Made by a program: the position numbers and the translations under genes | Shown here: piece by piece, positions 34,079-42,981 of the stretch | How positions within the stretch are numbered: position 1 is the stretch's first letter | How the letters are laid out: each line of letters opens with the position of its first letter | The notes under the pieces: model-generated | What the model was told of the DNA's origin: nothing | The model's database searches: none | The model's input: only the letters and a program-made list of their open reading frames with translations | Assembly: GCA_009885845.1 (NCBI GenBank) | Contig: VFJW01000007.1 | Location: 1 to 64,000 of the forward strand | DNA: 64,000 nucleotides | From: Geobacter sp. | GTDB lineage: Bacteria; Desulfobacterota; Desulfuromonadia; Geobacterales; Pseudopelobacteraceae | Direction of reading: 5' to 3'

Positions 34079-34609
34079 ATGTTTCACCAATCCAGTGCAC
34101 GGGAAATGTCTCCTCACAGTGGCACAAGACGTGTAGTGTCTCTTCTGCTCTGGCTATCACTGACAACCGGCCTGGCGGTTTCTCTGTTTACTGTCGTTGA
34201 GGAGTTGTGTCTTGCAACTGCGTGCAGAGACACTGCCAGTTTTACTTTCTTCGGAATCGGTATGGGATGGCTTGGCATTGCTTACTTCAGTATTATCCTC
34301 ATGTTACTCTGGAAACGCAAAAAGATTCCCCTGCTGGATTATCTGCTTGCCGCAATGGTTTTTTCCGGAATCGGTGCTGAGTTGCGCCTGCTCTGGATAC
34401 AAAAATTCATTATCGGCGGTTGGTGCCCACTCTGTGTCTCAATCTGCTGCGCTCTCTGCATAACTGCCATAGCACTGTTGGTCGAAAAAGGACAGGATGC
34501 CGGGTCAAATCAGGCTGGTGGAAAGAGCTTCCCCGGGTGGTTGGTTTTCGTGTTGGTCATGATTGCCTCTGGCTTGGCGATTGCTTATGTTGGAGTAAAA
34601 TCTCTGTAA
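34079..34609 (+). CDS. VKOR-family disulfide-forming membrane protein
   Basis: A 176-residue protein with about four or five membrane helices. The pair of loop cysteines (CLATAC) and the active-site CxxC in GGWCPLCVS match the vitamin K epoxide reductase family, which uses a quinone to reoxidise a thioredoxin-like partner and so drives disulfide formation in the periplasm. No DsbA-like gene is adjacent. The cysteine-rich helix SICCALC after the active site is unusual. A gggag site precedes the ATG. Confidence 0.75.
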   Translation: MFHQSSAREMSPHSGTRRVVSLLLWLSLTTGLAVSLFTVVEELCLATACRDTASFTFFGIGMGWLGIAYFSIILMLLWKRKKIPLLDYLLAAMVFSGIGAELRLLWIQKFIIGGWCPLCVSICCALCITAIALLVEKGQDAGSNQAGGKSFPGWLVFVLVMIASGLAIAYVGVKSL

Positions 34610-34705
34610 ATCTGTGCCGTGTACTTTGTATCGAGACGCTTACGATCCTTTTTTAACGGATGGAATCTGTTTAAATTATTATGCGCTTACCTGGAGATCA
34701 TACAT

Positions 34706-35767
34706 ATGGCATTTGAACCGACAGAATCATTATCAAAACAGCTGGAACGGCGTAATGAGGAATTCGCGTCAATGATCGAAATTGGCAAGGCATTGACTTC
34801 CTGCCTCGATATCCACGCTATTCTGGAAACCATTATGAAACAGGTTGAACGGCTGCTTAAGCCCAAAGCATGGTCTCTTCTTCTGGTTGACAGTCAATCC
34901 GGCGACCTGGTTTTTGAAATCGCGGTGTCTTCTGTCTCTGAACAGTTAAAGGGGATACACATCGAACGGGGCAAGGGTATTGCCGGATGGGTTGCGCTGC
35001 ATGGTGAATCTCTGCTGATACCGGATGTAAGCAAGGATGACCGGTTCGCAAAAAACTTTGACCAGCAATCGATGTTTACTACCCGCTCAATTGTATGTGT
35101 ACCGATGAAAATTAAAGATCATGTTATCGGAGTTATCGAGCTGATCAATAGTTTTGAAGAAATAGATTTTGATGAAAGCGATATTATGCTTATTTCTGTC
35201 ATTGCAGATTTTGCAGCCATCGCTCTTGAAAATGCGCGCAACTACGAACGTATCAGTGAACTGGTAATTACTGATGATCTGACCGGCCTGTATAATTCAC
35301 GTCATTTCGGGCATTTGATCGAGAGTGAAGTTAAGCGGTCAAGTCGTTATGGCACGGCATTTTCACTCGTATTTCTCGATCTGGATCATTTTAAAGGAAT
35401 TAATGACACTCACGGCCATCTGGTTGGTAGTCGAATGTTGGGAGAATTCGGCGCACTTGTCGGAAAACAGATACGATCTTCCGATATGGCTGCCCGCTAT
35501 GGAGGTGATGAATTTGCAATCATCCTTCCTCATACCGGAAAAGAGCAGGGTGTTAAAATGGCTTGCAAGCTGTTACTCGCCATGCGAGAGACGAGTTTTT
35601 TTTCTGACGAGAATACACCGATTGCGTTGACCGCCAGTTTTGGCGTGGCAACATTTCCGGATGATGCCGATAATCGGGCAGGTCTTATCAAGGCGGCCGA
35701 TATTGCAATGTATGACGCTAAAGCCGCAGGGAGGGCGGGTGTCAGAGGGTTTGTTATTGAAGTATAA
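34706..35767 (+). CDS. GAF-GGDEF diguanylate cyclase
   Basis: A 353-residue cytoplasmic protein. A GAF domain spans about residues 15-180 (LERRNEEFASMIEIGKALTS through NARNYERISEL), then a GGDEF domain (about 185-350) with intact GGDEF at 266-270 and an inhibitory-site RSSD at 257-260. It should make c-di-GMP and be feedback-inhibited by it. The GAF ligand is unknown. A ggag ribosome site precedes the chosen ATG, and a strong terminator follows. Confidence 0.93.
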   Translation: MAFEPTESLSKQLERRNEEFASMIEIGKALTSCLDIHAILETIMKQVERLLKPKAWSLLLVDSQSGDLVFEIAVSSVSEQLKGIHIERGKGIAGWVALHGESLLIPDVSKDDRFAKNFDQQSMFTTRSIVCVPMKIKDHVIGVIELINSFEEIDFDESDIMLISVIADFAAIALENARNYERISELVITDDLTGLYNSRHFGHLIESEVKRSSRYGTAFSLVFLDLDHFKGINDTHGHLVGSRMLGEFGALVGKQIRSSDMAARYGGDEFAIILPHTGKEQGVKMACKLLLAMRETSFFSDENTPIALTASFGVATFPDDADNRAGLIKAADIAMYDAKAAGRAGVRGFVIEV

Positions 35768-35790
35768 AAGTTGCCTGATTAAAATTAACA

Positions 35791-35828
35791 AAAAGGCTCA
35801 CCGGAGAAACTGTGTGAGCCTTTTTTTT
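35791..35828 (+). terminator. Rho-independent terminator after the GGDEF gene
   Basis: Stem aaaaggctcac / gtgagcctttt with a 12-base loop, followed by eight T residues. It also ends a few bases before the 3' end of the oppositely oriented tRNA-Leu gene. Confidence 0.9.
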
Positions 35829-35833
35829 GTCTA

Positions 35834-35919
35834 TGGTAGCGGAGGCCGGACTCGAACCGGCATGACCTTGCGATCGGCAGATTTTGAGTCTGCTGTGTCT
35901 ACCATTTCACCACTCCGCC
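35834..35919 (-). tRNA. tRNA-Leu (anticodon CAA)
   Basis: On the minus strand an 86-base class II tRNA with acceptor stem GGCGGAG, anticodon loop CTCAAAA within the GCAGA/TCTGC stem, a variable arm, T loop GGTTCGAGTCC and an encoded CCA end. The CAA anticodon reads UUG. The acceptor stem starts with a G-U pair. Confidence 0.93.
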
Positions 35920-36004
35920 GAGGGAGTTACTTATAATTCAGGTGGTAAAATACGTCAAGGAATAATGCCGGATAAAGGATGTGCGTAAAAAATAATTCAT
36001 GTGT

Positions 36005-36211
36005 TTATCCGCCAAGATATTTAGTTAATTCATCAGCAAGAGTGGTTGGATGCATAAAGCGGGCGGGTATTTTGTCATCTCCGAGAAAATCCCTTGACCA
36101 TGCCTGTCGTTTTGTCCAGGCCATCAATTTTTCCCAACCGGCCCAGGTTGAAAAATCCACCCCTTGAATATTAGTGATCTGCTCCAGGAATGTTTGTTCA
36201 TATCCTGCCAT
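36005..36211 (-). CDS. Small hypothetical protein
   Basis: A 68-residue protein rich in tryptophan (WAGWEKLMAWTKRQAW). A ggag ribosome site lies 5 bases before the ATG on the minus strand, and the coding composition looks real. No domain is recognised and there is no signal peptide. It lies between tgt and the tRNA-Leu gene, same strand as tgt. Confidence 0.55.
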   Translation of the reverse strand: MAGYEQTFLEQITNIQGVDFSTWAGWEKLMAWTKRQAWSRDFLGDDKIPARFMHPTTLADELTKYLGG

Positions 36212-36336
36212 AAATTCTCCATAGAGTGAATAGCCGGTCAGCGGTGTGAAGATAATACAAAACTAACATCTAAAAAAGAATTACAACTAAACAGTCCAGA
36301 GTTGCCGCCGGTTCAAGCAGTCCAGTGCCCGATATA

Positions 36337-37440
36337 TCAGCCGCGCAGATACTCTGACAGAAATTTTGCTTTATACTCAAGGAACCGACCTTCTCCAATT
36401 GCGTGACGAATCTCTGCCATCATTGCCAGATAAAAGTGGACATTGTGGATCGCGGATAAAACTGCCGAGAGAACTTCATTGGACACGAAAAGATGATGCA
36501 GGTAGGCTCTTGAGAAGTTTTGGCAGGTATAGCAACTGCAACTCGGATCAACGGGAAAAAAATCCCGCTTATAGTTTTTGTTGGTCAGGCGGATTCTGCC
36601 GCGACGGGTAAAAAGGGTGGCGCTTCTGGCATATCGCGTCGGAATAACGCAGTCAAACATATCAATGCCACGCTCAACACTTTCAAGTATGTCCTCTGGG
36701 AGGCCGACACCCATCAGATAACGCGGCTTGTCTTCCGGCAGATGAGGGGTTGTGAAACCGACTATCTTTTTCAGCAGTTCAAGTCCTTCGCCGACACTGA
36801 CACCTCCGATTGCGTAGCCAGGCAGATCAAGTTTGCGCATCTCTTTTGCACACATTTCACGCAGATCTTCGTACACACTTCCCTGAACAATACCGAACAG
36901 AGCCTGGCCGTTGTCAGTCATGGTATTTTGACACTCTTTCAACCACCGGATTGTTTTCAGGGTTGATTTTTCAGCATAAGAACGGTCACAGGGGTAGGGG
37001 ATGCATTCATCAAATGCCATGATAATGTCGGCGCCGAGATCCTGCTGGATTCTTGTCGCAATTGCTGGATCAAGATAAATCTCTGACCCGGTGATCTCAT
37101 GCTTGAAGAACACACCATCTTCTGTAATTCGTTTATTAGGAAGTGAAAATACCTGAAATCCACCGGAGTCGGTAAGGATGGGTTTGTCCCATGCCATAAA
37201 TTTGTGCAGTCCGCCGGCTTTTTTAACCAGACCTTCTCCCGGCTGCAAATGCAGATGATATGTATTTGAAAGGATAATCTGGGAGCCGGTCTCCTTGATT
37301 TGTGCCGGGGTAAGCGGCTTCATGGCCCCGTGAGTTGCTACCGGCATAAAAATAGGAGTTTGAATGTCGCCGCGTGCAGTAGTGACAATGCCGAGGCGGG
37401 CCGAGCAGGCGGGGTCTTTTTTAAGAAGTGAGAATTTCAT
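36337..37440 (-). CDS. tgt: tRNA-guanine transglycosylase (Tgt)
   Basis: A 367-residue queuine/preQ1 tRNA-ribosyltransferase, which exchanges G34 of GUN-anticodon tRNAs for preQ1. It shows the conserved LTDSGGFQVFSL with the catalytic Asp, FDCVIPTRYARSAT with the second Asp, and the zinc site C-x-C-x2-C ... H in CSCYTCQNFSRAYLHHL. Its length is normal for a bacterial Tgt. queA and yajC, often neighbours, are not in the window. Confidence 0.96.
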   Translation of the reverse strand: MKFSLLKKDPACSARLGIVTTARGDIQTPIFMPVATHGAMKPLTPAQIKETGSQIILSNTYHLHLQPGEGLVKKAGGLHKFMAWDKPILTDSGGFQVFSLPNKRITEDGVFFKHEITGSEIYLDPAIATRIQQDLGADIIMAFDECIPYPCDRSYAEKSTLKTIRWLKECQNTMTDNGQALFGIVQGSVYEDLREMCAKEMRKLDLPGYAIGGVSVGEGLELLKKIVGFTTPHLPEDKPRYLMGVGLPEDILESVERGIDMFDCVIPTRYARSATLFTRRGRIRLTNKNYKRDFFPVDPSCSCYTCQNFSRAYLHHLFVSNEVLSAVLSAIHNVHFYLAMMAEIRHAIGEGRFLEYKAKFLSEYLRG

Positions 37441-37827
37441 GGAATCTCCAAAAGCGGAACCGAGGGAAACTGCCGGTGTTTAACGCTGAAGTCTTAGTAT
37501 CAGAATGAGCGTTAAAATGCAATTTGTGAGTTCCGGATAGTGGTTTATGACGTTTTAATTGTACTCTGTATACACAAAATGGTTGCAATTTTTCATAACG
37601 ATGTTTAGTATCACTGCGGTTGAATCTATATGTATAACTGAACTTGCGCCACCAACTTCGATCGACGCATCCAGATACCAATCTCAAGGAGGTTTACGAA
37701 TGAAAGTTGTCTCCCGGTTTTGTTGGCGCGGACCCCCGAAAGTTTTATGACGGCCCTCCCGAATTCCCTGTTGTTTCAAAGAAATTTTTCATTGTGAAGA
37801 ATAAAACTATCTAAAGGAAGGAATGCT
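37441..37827. promoter_or_regulatory. frdCAB upstream region with promoter and GTGTATACAG site
   Basis: About 390 bases with no full gene. CTGTATACAC (37566-37575) is the inverted form of the site over the acnB -10 box. Eight bases downstream is a promoter-like pair: TTGCAA (37583-37588), 17 bases, TAGTAT (37606-37611). A short reading frame with a consensus ribosome site follows (37700-37750). The transcript leader is therefore about 210 bases. The site upstream of -35 would suit an activator, or a repressor of another start. Confidence 0.45.
37700..37750 (+). CDS. Possible 16-residue leader peptide before frdCAB
   Basis: The sequence aaggagg lies exactly 7 bases before an ATG that opens a 16-codon frame, MKVVSRFCWRGPPKVL. 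The ribosome site is one of the best in the window, yet the frame ends 77 bases before frdC. It could be a translated leader controlling the operon or a remnant of a longer gene. There is no further evidence that it is expressed. Confidence 0.35.
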   Translation: MKVVSRFCWRGPPKVL

Positions 37828-38517
37828 ATGCAACTCACCTCGTCATCCATCGGCAGAAAGATCCTGATGGCGATCACAGGCCAGGCCATGGTTCTGTTCG
37901 CTGTTGTACATCTGCTCGGTAACAGCTCCATCTTCGGGTGGCTCAATGGCGGAATCAACGCCTATGCCGTACACCTCCACAGTTTGCCGCTTCCGATCAT
38001 CATCGGATTCCGTCTGGCATTGCTGGCCATGGTTTGTGTTCACATCTGGTTTGGTATCCAGCTGACCATTGAAAACCGTGGTGGTCGTCCCCAGCAGTAT
38101 GCGGTCAAGTCTACTCAGAAGGCAACGTTTGCCAGTGAAAACATGATCTGGACCGGATCTCTGCTCGGACTTTTTCTGCTGTATCATCTGGCCCATTTCA
38201 CCCTCCAGGTGATAAGCCCGGAAACATCTGCGTTGAAGAATCTGGTGCCGTTACATAATGAAATGGTACCCAATGTTCTCGGCATGGTTATCGCCGGATT
38301 CAGGAATATCTTTGTATCATTCATTTATGCCGGAGCGATGGTTGCCCTGTTTCTGCATCTTTCACACGGCATCCAGAGCTTCTTCCAGACGATGGGGTGG
38401 AGCTGCGACAAGAGCCAGCCGATTCTTGTTAAATTCGGCACGCTCGTCGCTCTCGGTCTTTTTCTCGGTTATGTTACCATCCCGCTGACAATTTTTGCCG
38501 GCATTCTGAAAGGTTAA
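37828..38517 (+). CDS. frdC: Fumarate reductase/succinate dehydrogenase cytochrome b subunit (b558 type)
   Basis: A 229-residue membrane anchor with five helices, of the di-haem b558 type found in Bacillus, Wolinella and Geobacter. Histidines in the helices ([28 protein letters not shown]) supply the haem ligands. It passes electrons between the menaquinone pool and the FrdAB catalytic subunits. An aaaggaagg site precedes the ATG, and frdA starts 11 bases after its stop. In Geobacter the single FrdCAB enzyme works in both directions. Confidence 0.93.
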   Translation: MQLTSSSIGRKILMAITGQAMVLFAVVHLLGNSSIFGWLNGGINAYAVHLHSLPLPIIIGFRLALLAMVCVHIWFGIQLTIENRGGRPQQYAVKSTQKATFASENMIWTGSLLGLFLLYHLAHFTLQVISPETSALKNLVPLHNEMVPNVLGMVIAGFRNIFVSFIYAGAMVALFLHLSHGIQSFFQTMGWSCDKSQPILVKFGTLVALGLFLGYVTIPLTIFAGILKG

Positions 38518-38527
38518 GGGGGTTATT

Positions 38528-40441
38528 GTGATACTTGATGGAAAATGTCCAACCGGACCTATTGAACAGACCTGGGACAAGCACCGTTTCGACCTGAAGC
38601 TGGTCAATCCCGCAAATAAACGGAAGTATAGCGTAATTGTCGTTGGTACCGGCCTGGCCGGTGGTGCTGCCGCGGCGTCTCTTGGTGAACTTGGTTACAA
38701 CGTACAGGCTTTCTGTTATCAGGACAGCCCGCGTCGCGCCCACTCCATCGCTGCACAGGGTGGCATCAACGCTGCCAAAAACTATCCGAACGACGGCGAT
38801 TCGATCTATCGCCTTTTCTATGACACAATTAAAGGCGGTGACTTCCGCGCCCGTGAAGCAGACGTCTGGCGACTTGCTCAGGTGTCGAACAACATCATCG
38901 ATCAGTGCGTAGCCCAGGGCGTTCCTTTTGGCCGCGACTATGCCGGTTACCTTGATAACCGTTCTTTTGGTGGTGCCCAGGTTTCCCGTACCTTCTTCGC
39001 CCGTGGCCAGACCGGCCAGCAGCTGCTGCTCGGTGCCTACTCGGCTCTTTCCCGGCAGATCAAGCTTGGTTCGGTCAAGATGTACGACCGTCGCGAGATG
39101 CTTGATCTGGTTGTCGTTGACGGTGTCGCCCGCGGTATTACGGTGCGTAATCTGGTAACCGGTGAAATAGAAAGCTATGCAGCTGACGCTGTCTGCCTCG
39201 CTACCGGCGGGTACGTAAATGTATTCTATCTCTCCACAAATGCTATGGGATGCTCGGTTACGGCCAACTGGAAAGCACACAAAAAAGGCGCGTATTTTGC
39301 CAATCCCTGCTACACCCAAATCCACCCGACCTGTATTCCACAGGCTGGCGATTATCAGTCCAAGCTGACCCTGATGTCTGAATCACTCAGAAACGACGGT
39401 CGCGTATGGGTTCCAAAGAAGAAAGAAGATTGCGGTAAGCATCCCGCTGAAATTGCTGAAGATGATCGTGATTATTACCTTGAGCGTAAGTATCCCTCCT
39501 ACGGTAACCTGGCACCGCGTGATATTGCTTCCCGTGCTGCCAAGGAGCAGTGCGACGATGGTCGCGGTGTCGGTCCTGGTGGTCGCGGTGTATACCTTGA
39601 TTTTGCCGATTCCATTAAACGACTTGGGGAAGATACCATCCGTGAACGTTACGGCAACCTGTTCGAGATGTATGAAAAAATCACTGATGAAAACGGCTAC
39701 AAACGTCCGATGCGTATGTACCCCGCTCCGCACTATTCAATGGGCGGTCTCTGGGTCGATTATAACCTGATGAGCAATATTCCCGGACTGTTTGTACTGG
39801 GTGAGGCCAACTTCTCGGTTCACGGCGCCAACCGCCTGGGTGCTTCGGCTCTCATGCAGGGTTTGGCCGATGGCTACTTTGTTATTCCATACACAATCGG
39901 TGGCTATCTGGCCACTGTCAAGCCGGGGCAGGTCAAGACAGACCATCCTGAATTCAAAAAATGTGAAGAAGATGTCACCGCTGAACAGAACAAGATGCTC
40001 GGAATCAATGGCAAAAAGACGGTCTTTGAATTCATGCGTGAAGTCGGCGGCCTGATGTGGGAAAACTGCGGTATGGCTCGTACCAAGGAATCTCTTGAAA
40101 CGAACCTCAAAAAGATTCCTGCACTGCGCGAAGAGTTCTGGAAGAATGTCAAAGTTACCGGCAGTGGTTCTGAACTCAATCAGCAGCTGGAAAACGCCGG
40201 TCGTACTGCCGACTTCCTCGAGTTCAGTGAACTTATGTGCAAGGATGCCCTGCACCGTAACGAGTCCTGCGGCGGCCATTTCCGTTCTGAATATCAGGAT
40301 GCTGGTGAAGCGCAGCGTGACGATGTTAACTTCTGCTATGTCGGAGCCTGGGAGTACAAGGGTGCCGATAAGGAACCGGAACTGCACAAGGAACCTCTGA
40401 AATTTGACAATGTACATCTCGCCATAAGGAGCTACAAATAA
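38528..40441 (+). CDS. frdA: Fumarate reductase/succinate dehydrogenase flavoprotein subunit
   Basis: A 637-residue flavoprotein. The FAD-binding motif [17 protein letters not shown] is near residue 37, the [15 protein letters not shown] block carries the covalent-FAD region, and QIHPTCIPQ, the [12 protein letters not shown] block and [14 protein letters not shown] are the active-site and FAD-cap motifs of the b558-type enzymes. It oxidises succinate or reduces fumarate on the cytoplasmic face. The last base is shared with the frdB start codon. Confidence 0.96.
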   Translation: MILDGKCPTGPIEQTWDKHRFDLKLVNPANKRKYSVIVVGTGLAGGAAAASLGELGYNVQAFCYQDSPRRAHSIAAQGGINAAKNYPNDGDSIYRLFYDTIKGGDFRAREADVWRLAQVSNNIIDQCVAQGVPFGRDYAGYLDNRSFGGAQVSRTFFARGQTGQQLLLGAYSALSRQIKLGSVKMYDRREMLDLVVVDGVARGITVRNLVTGEIESYAADAVCLATGGYVNVFYLSTNAMGCSVTANWKAHKKGAYFANPCYTQIHPTCIPQAGDYQSKLTLMSESLRNDGRVWVPKKKEDCGKHPAEIAEDDRDYYLERKYPSYGNLAPRDIASRAAKEQCDDGRGVGPGGRGVYLDFADSIKRLGEDTIRERYGNLFEMYEKITDENGYKRPMRMYPAPHYSMGGLWVDYNLMSNIPGLFVLGEANFSVHGANRLGASALMQGLADGYFVIPYTIGGYLATVKPGQVKTDHPEFKKCEEDVTAEQNKMLGINGKKTVFEFMREVGGLMWENCGMARTKESLETNLKKIPALREEFWKNVKVTGSGSELNQQLENAGRTADFLEFSELMCKDALHRNESCGGHFRSEYQDAGEAQRDDVNFCYVGAWEYKGADKEPELHKEPLKFDNVHLAIRSYK

Positions 40442-41199
40442 TGAGCGATCACAAGACCATGACTTTGACACTGATCGTGTGGCGCCAGAAAAATGCCAGC
40501 GATGCAGGTAAATTCGAAACCTATACTGCAAAAAACATCACCGATCACCATTCTTTTCTGGAGATGCTTGATTGTGTGAACGAAGATCTGATCCACGCAG
40601 GGAAAACCCCTATCGTTTTTGACCACGACTGTCGCGAAGGCATCTGCGGCATGTGTTCCCAGGTTATTAACGGGGCACCGCACGGCGGACAGGACCGCAC
40701 AACGGTATGTCAGCTGCATATGCGTAAATTCAAGGATGGTGATACAATCTACATTGAGCCGTGGAGAGCACGCGCATTCCCGATCATTAGTGACTTGATT
40801 GTGGATCGTTCCGCTCTGGACAAAATTATTCAGGCCGGTGGTTACACCTCCTGTCACACCGGCGGAGTCGCTGACGGTAACGCAATTCTGATTCCAAAAC
40901 CGGTTGCTGATGAGGCTATGGATGCCGCTGAATGTGTTGGTTGTGGTGCATGTGTTGCCGGTTGCCCGAATGGTTCGGCTATGCTGTTCACCGGAGCTAA
41001 AGTTTCCCAGTTGGCGATATTACCACAGGGTAAAGGCGAAGCTTCTGCTCGAGTGAAGAATATGACTGATACCATGACGGAATGTGGTTTCGGCAATTGC
41101 TCTAACCACTATGAGTGTATGGCTGCCTGTCCGAAGGGGATAAACGTCAAGTTCATTGCACGCATGAACCGGGAGTTTATCAAGGCATTGGTAGTCTGA
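40441..41199 (+). CDS. frdB: Fumarate reductase/succinate dehydrogenase iron-sulfur subunit
   Basis: A 252-residue subunit with an N-terminal plant-ferredoxin fold holding the [2Fe-2S] cluster (CREGICGMC and a later Cys), then [15 protein letters not shown] and [19 protein letters not shown] for the 4Fe and 3Fe clusters. It links the flavin site to the cytochrome b subunit. The operon ends with a strong terminator 28 bases after its stop. Confidence 0.96.
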   Translation: MSDHKTMTLTLIVWRQKNASDAGKFETYTAKNITDHHSFLEMLDCVNEDLIHAGKTPIVFDHDCREGICGMCSQVINGAPHGGQDRTTVCQLHMRKFKDGDTIYIEPWRARAFPIISDLIVDRSALDKIIQAGGYTSCHTGGVADGNAILIPKPVADEAMDAAECVGCGACVAGCPNGSAMLFTGAKVSQLAILPQGKGEASARVKNMTDTMTECGFGNCSNHYECMAACPKGINVKFIARMNREFIKALVV

Positions 41200-41227
41200 T
41201 TTTATTCTATGAACTGATATTGAGCTT

Positions 41228-41261
41228 TCGGGGCGGCCTTTTTGGCTGCCCCGATTTTTTT
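41228..41261 (+). terminator. Rho-independent terminator after frdB
   Basis: Stem tcggggcggcc / ggctgccccga with a 5-base loop and one mismatch, followed by seven T residues. The start of the Cas6-like gene is only 15 bases after it, so that gene should need its own promoter or rely on read-through. Confidence 0.9.
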
Positions 41262-41275
41262 GGAGCTGAAATCCT

Positions 41276-42178
41276 GTGGGATTAGATTTTGTTCGCATAG
41301 AGTGTGAGGTTACTACTGATCCTCCCGCTCAATTAACCGCCGCACTTCATCAAGTGTTGCGTACATTTGAAGCAGAGTTCAAATCACTGTGCTGCCGGTT
41401 CCCGCAGGGTAACTGTGATGTCTGCAGCCAGCAGGTTGGGTGCTCCTACTGTAATATATTTAATAAAAAACTGTCACCTGATCCTGAAATTATACGACTC
41501 CACCAAAAACCATCATTACCATTTTCTTTATACATCAGAGGGATGGATGATAATACGTTGTCCAGTACTGTAGGTCTTGTCATTGTCGGCTCGGCGATAA
41601 ATTATATTGGATTATTTCACGCAGCGCTTTTGCGCATTGTTGAAACAGGGGTAAATTCTACCGGGCTGCCATATACCGTGCGTTCCCATAGCCTTGATCA
41701 TCAGGAAGTCAGGCATGACATTACACCTGCCGAGTTACTGTCCGGGAATATAGTTCTCCTTTCCGGTGAGCATATCCTGCAGAATACTGTTCATTCTGAC
41801 CACGCCGGATTGAGACTGGTTTCGCCGCTGCGTTTGCTAAGTAATGGCTCAATTACTCATCGTTTTGACTTCAACACGTTTTTTTGCAGTCAGTTACGTC
41901 GCTGCTCTTCATTATGGGCGTATTACGGTGTCGGAGAGCTGAATCTGGATTATGTACACCTGGCAAAATGCGCTCAAAACGTTGCTGTTTTTGACGACAA
42001 GATACAGTATACTCGTCCACCATGGTCTAATAGTTTGAGCCAGGCAGGTTTAACCGGTTCGGTTGAATGTGCCGGGCTTGTCGAGCCGATGTTCTCACTG
42101 CTGCTTCTCGGCAGTTATTTCAATGCCGGCAAGGGGGCATCATATGGATCAGGTTTTCATAAAATCGAGGTGATGTGA
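41276..42178 (+). CDS. Orphan Cas6-like RAMP protein
   Basis: A 300-residue protein matching the PF10040-type Cas6 group. The middle shows a cysteine cluster followed by a proline-rich turn (CSYCNIFN, then KPSLPFSLYI), and the C-terminus has GLTGSVECAGLVEPMFSLLL, then the glycine-rich loop AGKGASYGSGFHKIEV, typical of Cas6 RNA-binding RAMP folds. Cas6 cuts CRISPR precursor RNA, but no CRISPR repeats or other cas genes are seen here. The start is a GTG with a ggag site that overlaps the frd terminator tail. It ends next to a LolB-like lipoprotein gene and guaA. It may be a repurposed or remote-acting processing enzyme. Confidence 0.75.
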   Translation: MGLDFVRIECEVTTDPPAQLTAALHQVLRTFEAEFKSLCCRFPQGNCDVCSQQVGCSYCNIFNKKLSPDPEIIRLHQKPSLPFSLYIRGMDDNTLSSTVGLVIVGSAINYIGLFHAALLRIVETGVNSTGLPYTVRSHSLDHQEVRHDITPAELLSGNIVLLSGEHILQNTVHSDHAGLRLVSPLRLLSNGSITHRFDFNTFFCSQLRRCSSLWAYYGVGELNLDYVHLAKCAQNVAVFDDKIQYTRPPWSNSLSQAGLTGSVECAGLVEPMFSLLLLGSYFNAGKGASYGSGFHKIEVM

Positions 42179-42180
42179 CG

Positions 42181-42909
42181 ATGGTTAAAAATTATGTCAT
42201 TTTCAGACATATATTTGTTAAGCCTGCTCTTGCGGCATTTTTTATGCTGTTAGTAATGGTTTTTCTCTCCGGCTGCCAGTCATATCGCCAACCTGCCGAA
42301 GTTGAATATATGAGTGGTGTTGCTGTTGAAGCATTTTCCAGCAACGCGTCACTTTCCTATACAACCTCCGATCGGAGTACCTCCGGCAACGGGGTTCTCA
42401 TGTACCGAAAGCCGGATCAAATCCGGGCTGTCATTCTCTCGCCGTTTGGTTCAGTCCTTCAGGAAGTATACGTATCCGGAGATCAGATTACGATTATTGA
42501 TTCTGGAAACGGCACTGCTTTTAGCGGTTCTTACATGGATTTGCCTGTAAAAGGGAATATCAGTGGATGGCGAAACATACATTGGCTTATCGATATTGAT
42601 CTCCCTGAATCCTCGAGGCGCACAGTTGTCATTGAGAGAACCAATAAGTATGGCAACCAGGAAAAAGCTGCTTTTGAAAATGGCTTGTTAACTTCAAAGG
42701 CAACAGCAGAGGGTGGCAAAGTCAGATACGGCAGATACACCACGGTGAGAGGTGTGGCATTCCCACTTGAGATTTCATACGAAACCGTTGCAAAAGAAAC
42801 GTTTACTATTCTATTCGAAGATCCGGAAATTAATGCTTCATTTGCAGATGGTATTTTTACTCCAAATCTGAGTAAACTTCGCGTGTATCCGTTATCCGGT
42901 ATAAGATGA
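42181..42909 (+). CDS. LolB-like outer-membrane lipoprotein
   Basis: A 242-residue protein with a signal sequence and lipobox (MVFLSGC, Cys at residue 32), followed by a beta-rich domain (YMSGVAVEAFSSNASLSYTT and later repeats of short strands). It resembles LolB/DUF4292-type lipoproteins that receive or insert lipoproteins at the outer membrane; the similarity is at the fold-pattern level. A gaggtga site precedes the ATG, which lies 2 bases after the Cas6-like stop; a GTG 6 bases earlier overlaps that stop. Confidence 0.7.
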   Translation: MVKNYVIFRHIFVKPALAAFFMLLVMVFLSGCQSYRQPAEVEYMSGVAVEAFSSNASLSYTTSDRSTSGNGVLMYRKPDQIRAVILSPFGSVLQEVYVSGDQITIIDSGNGTAFSGSYMDLPVKGNISGWRNIHWLIDIDLPESSRRTVVIERTNKYGNQEKAAFENGLLTSKATAEGGKVRYGRYTTVRGVAFPLEISYETVAKETFTILFEDPEINASFADGIFTPNLSKLRVYPLSGIR

Positions 42910-42981
42910 CTATCTGGGTTCTACTCTGTTTAGATTCAATTTGTATCACAAAATTAATTCATCAATTTGAAAGTGAGAAAT

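Noticed and set aside
37559-37750. A 63-codon frame upstream of frdC
   Set aside because: Only its last 16 codons follow a ribosome site; the upstream part covers the operator and promoter.
41276-42178. CRISPR array near the Cas6-like gene
   Set aside because: No regularly spaced repeats were seen on either side; the search was by eye only.
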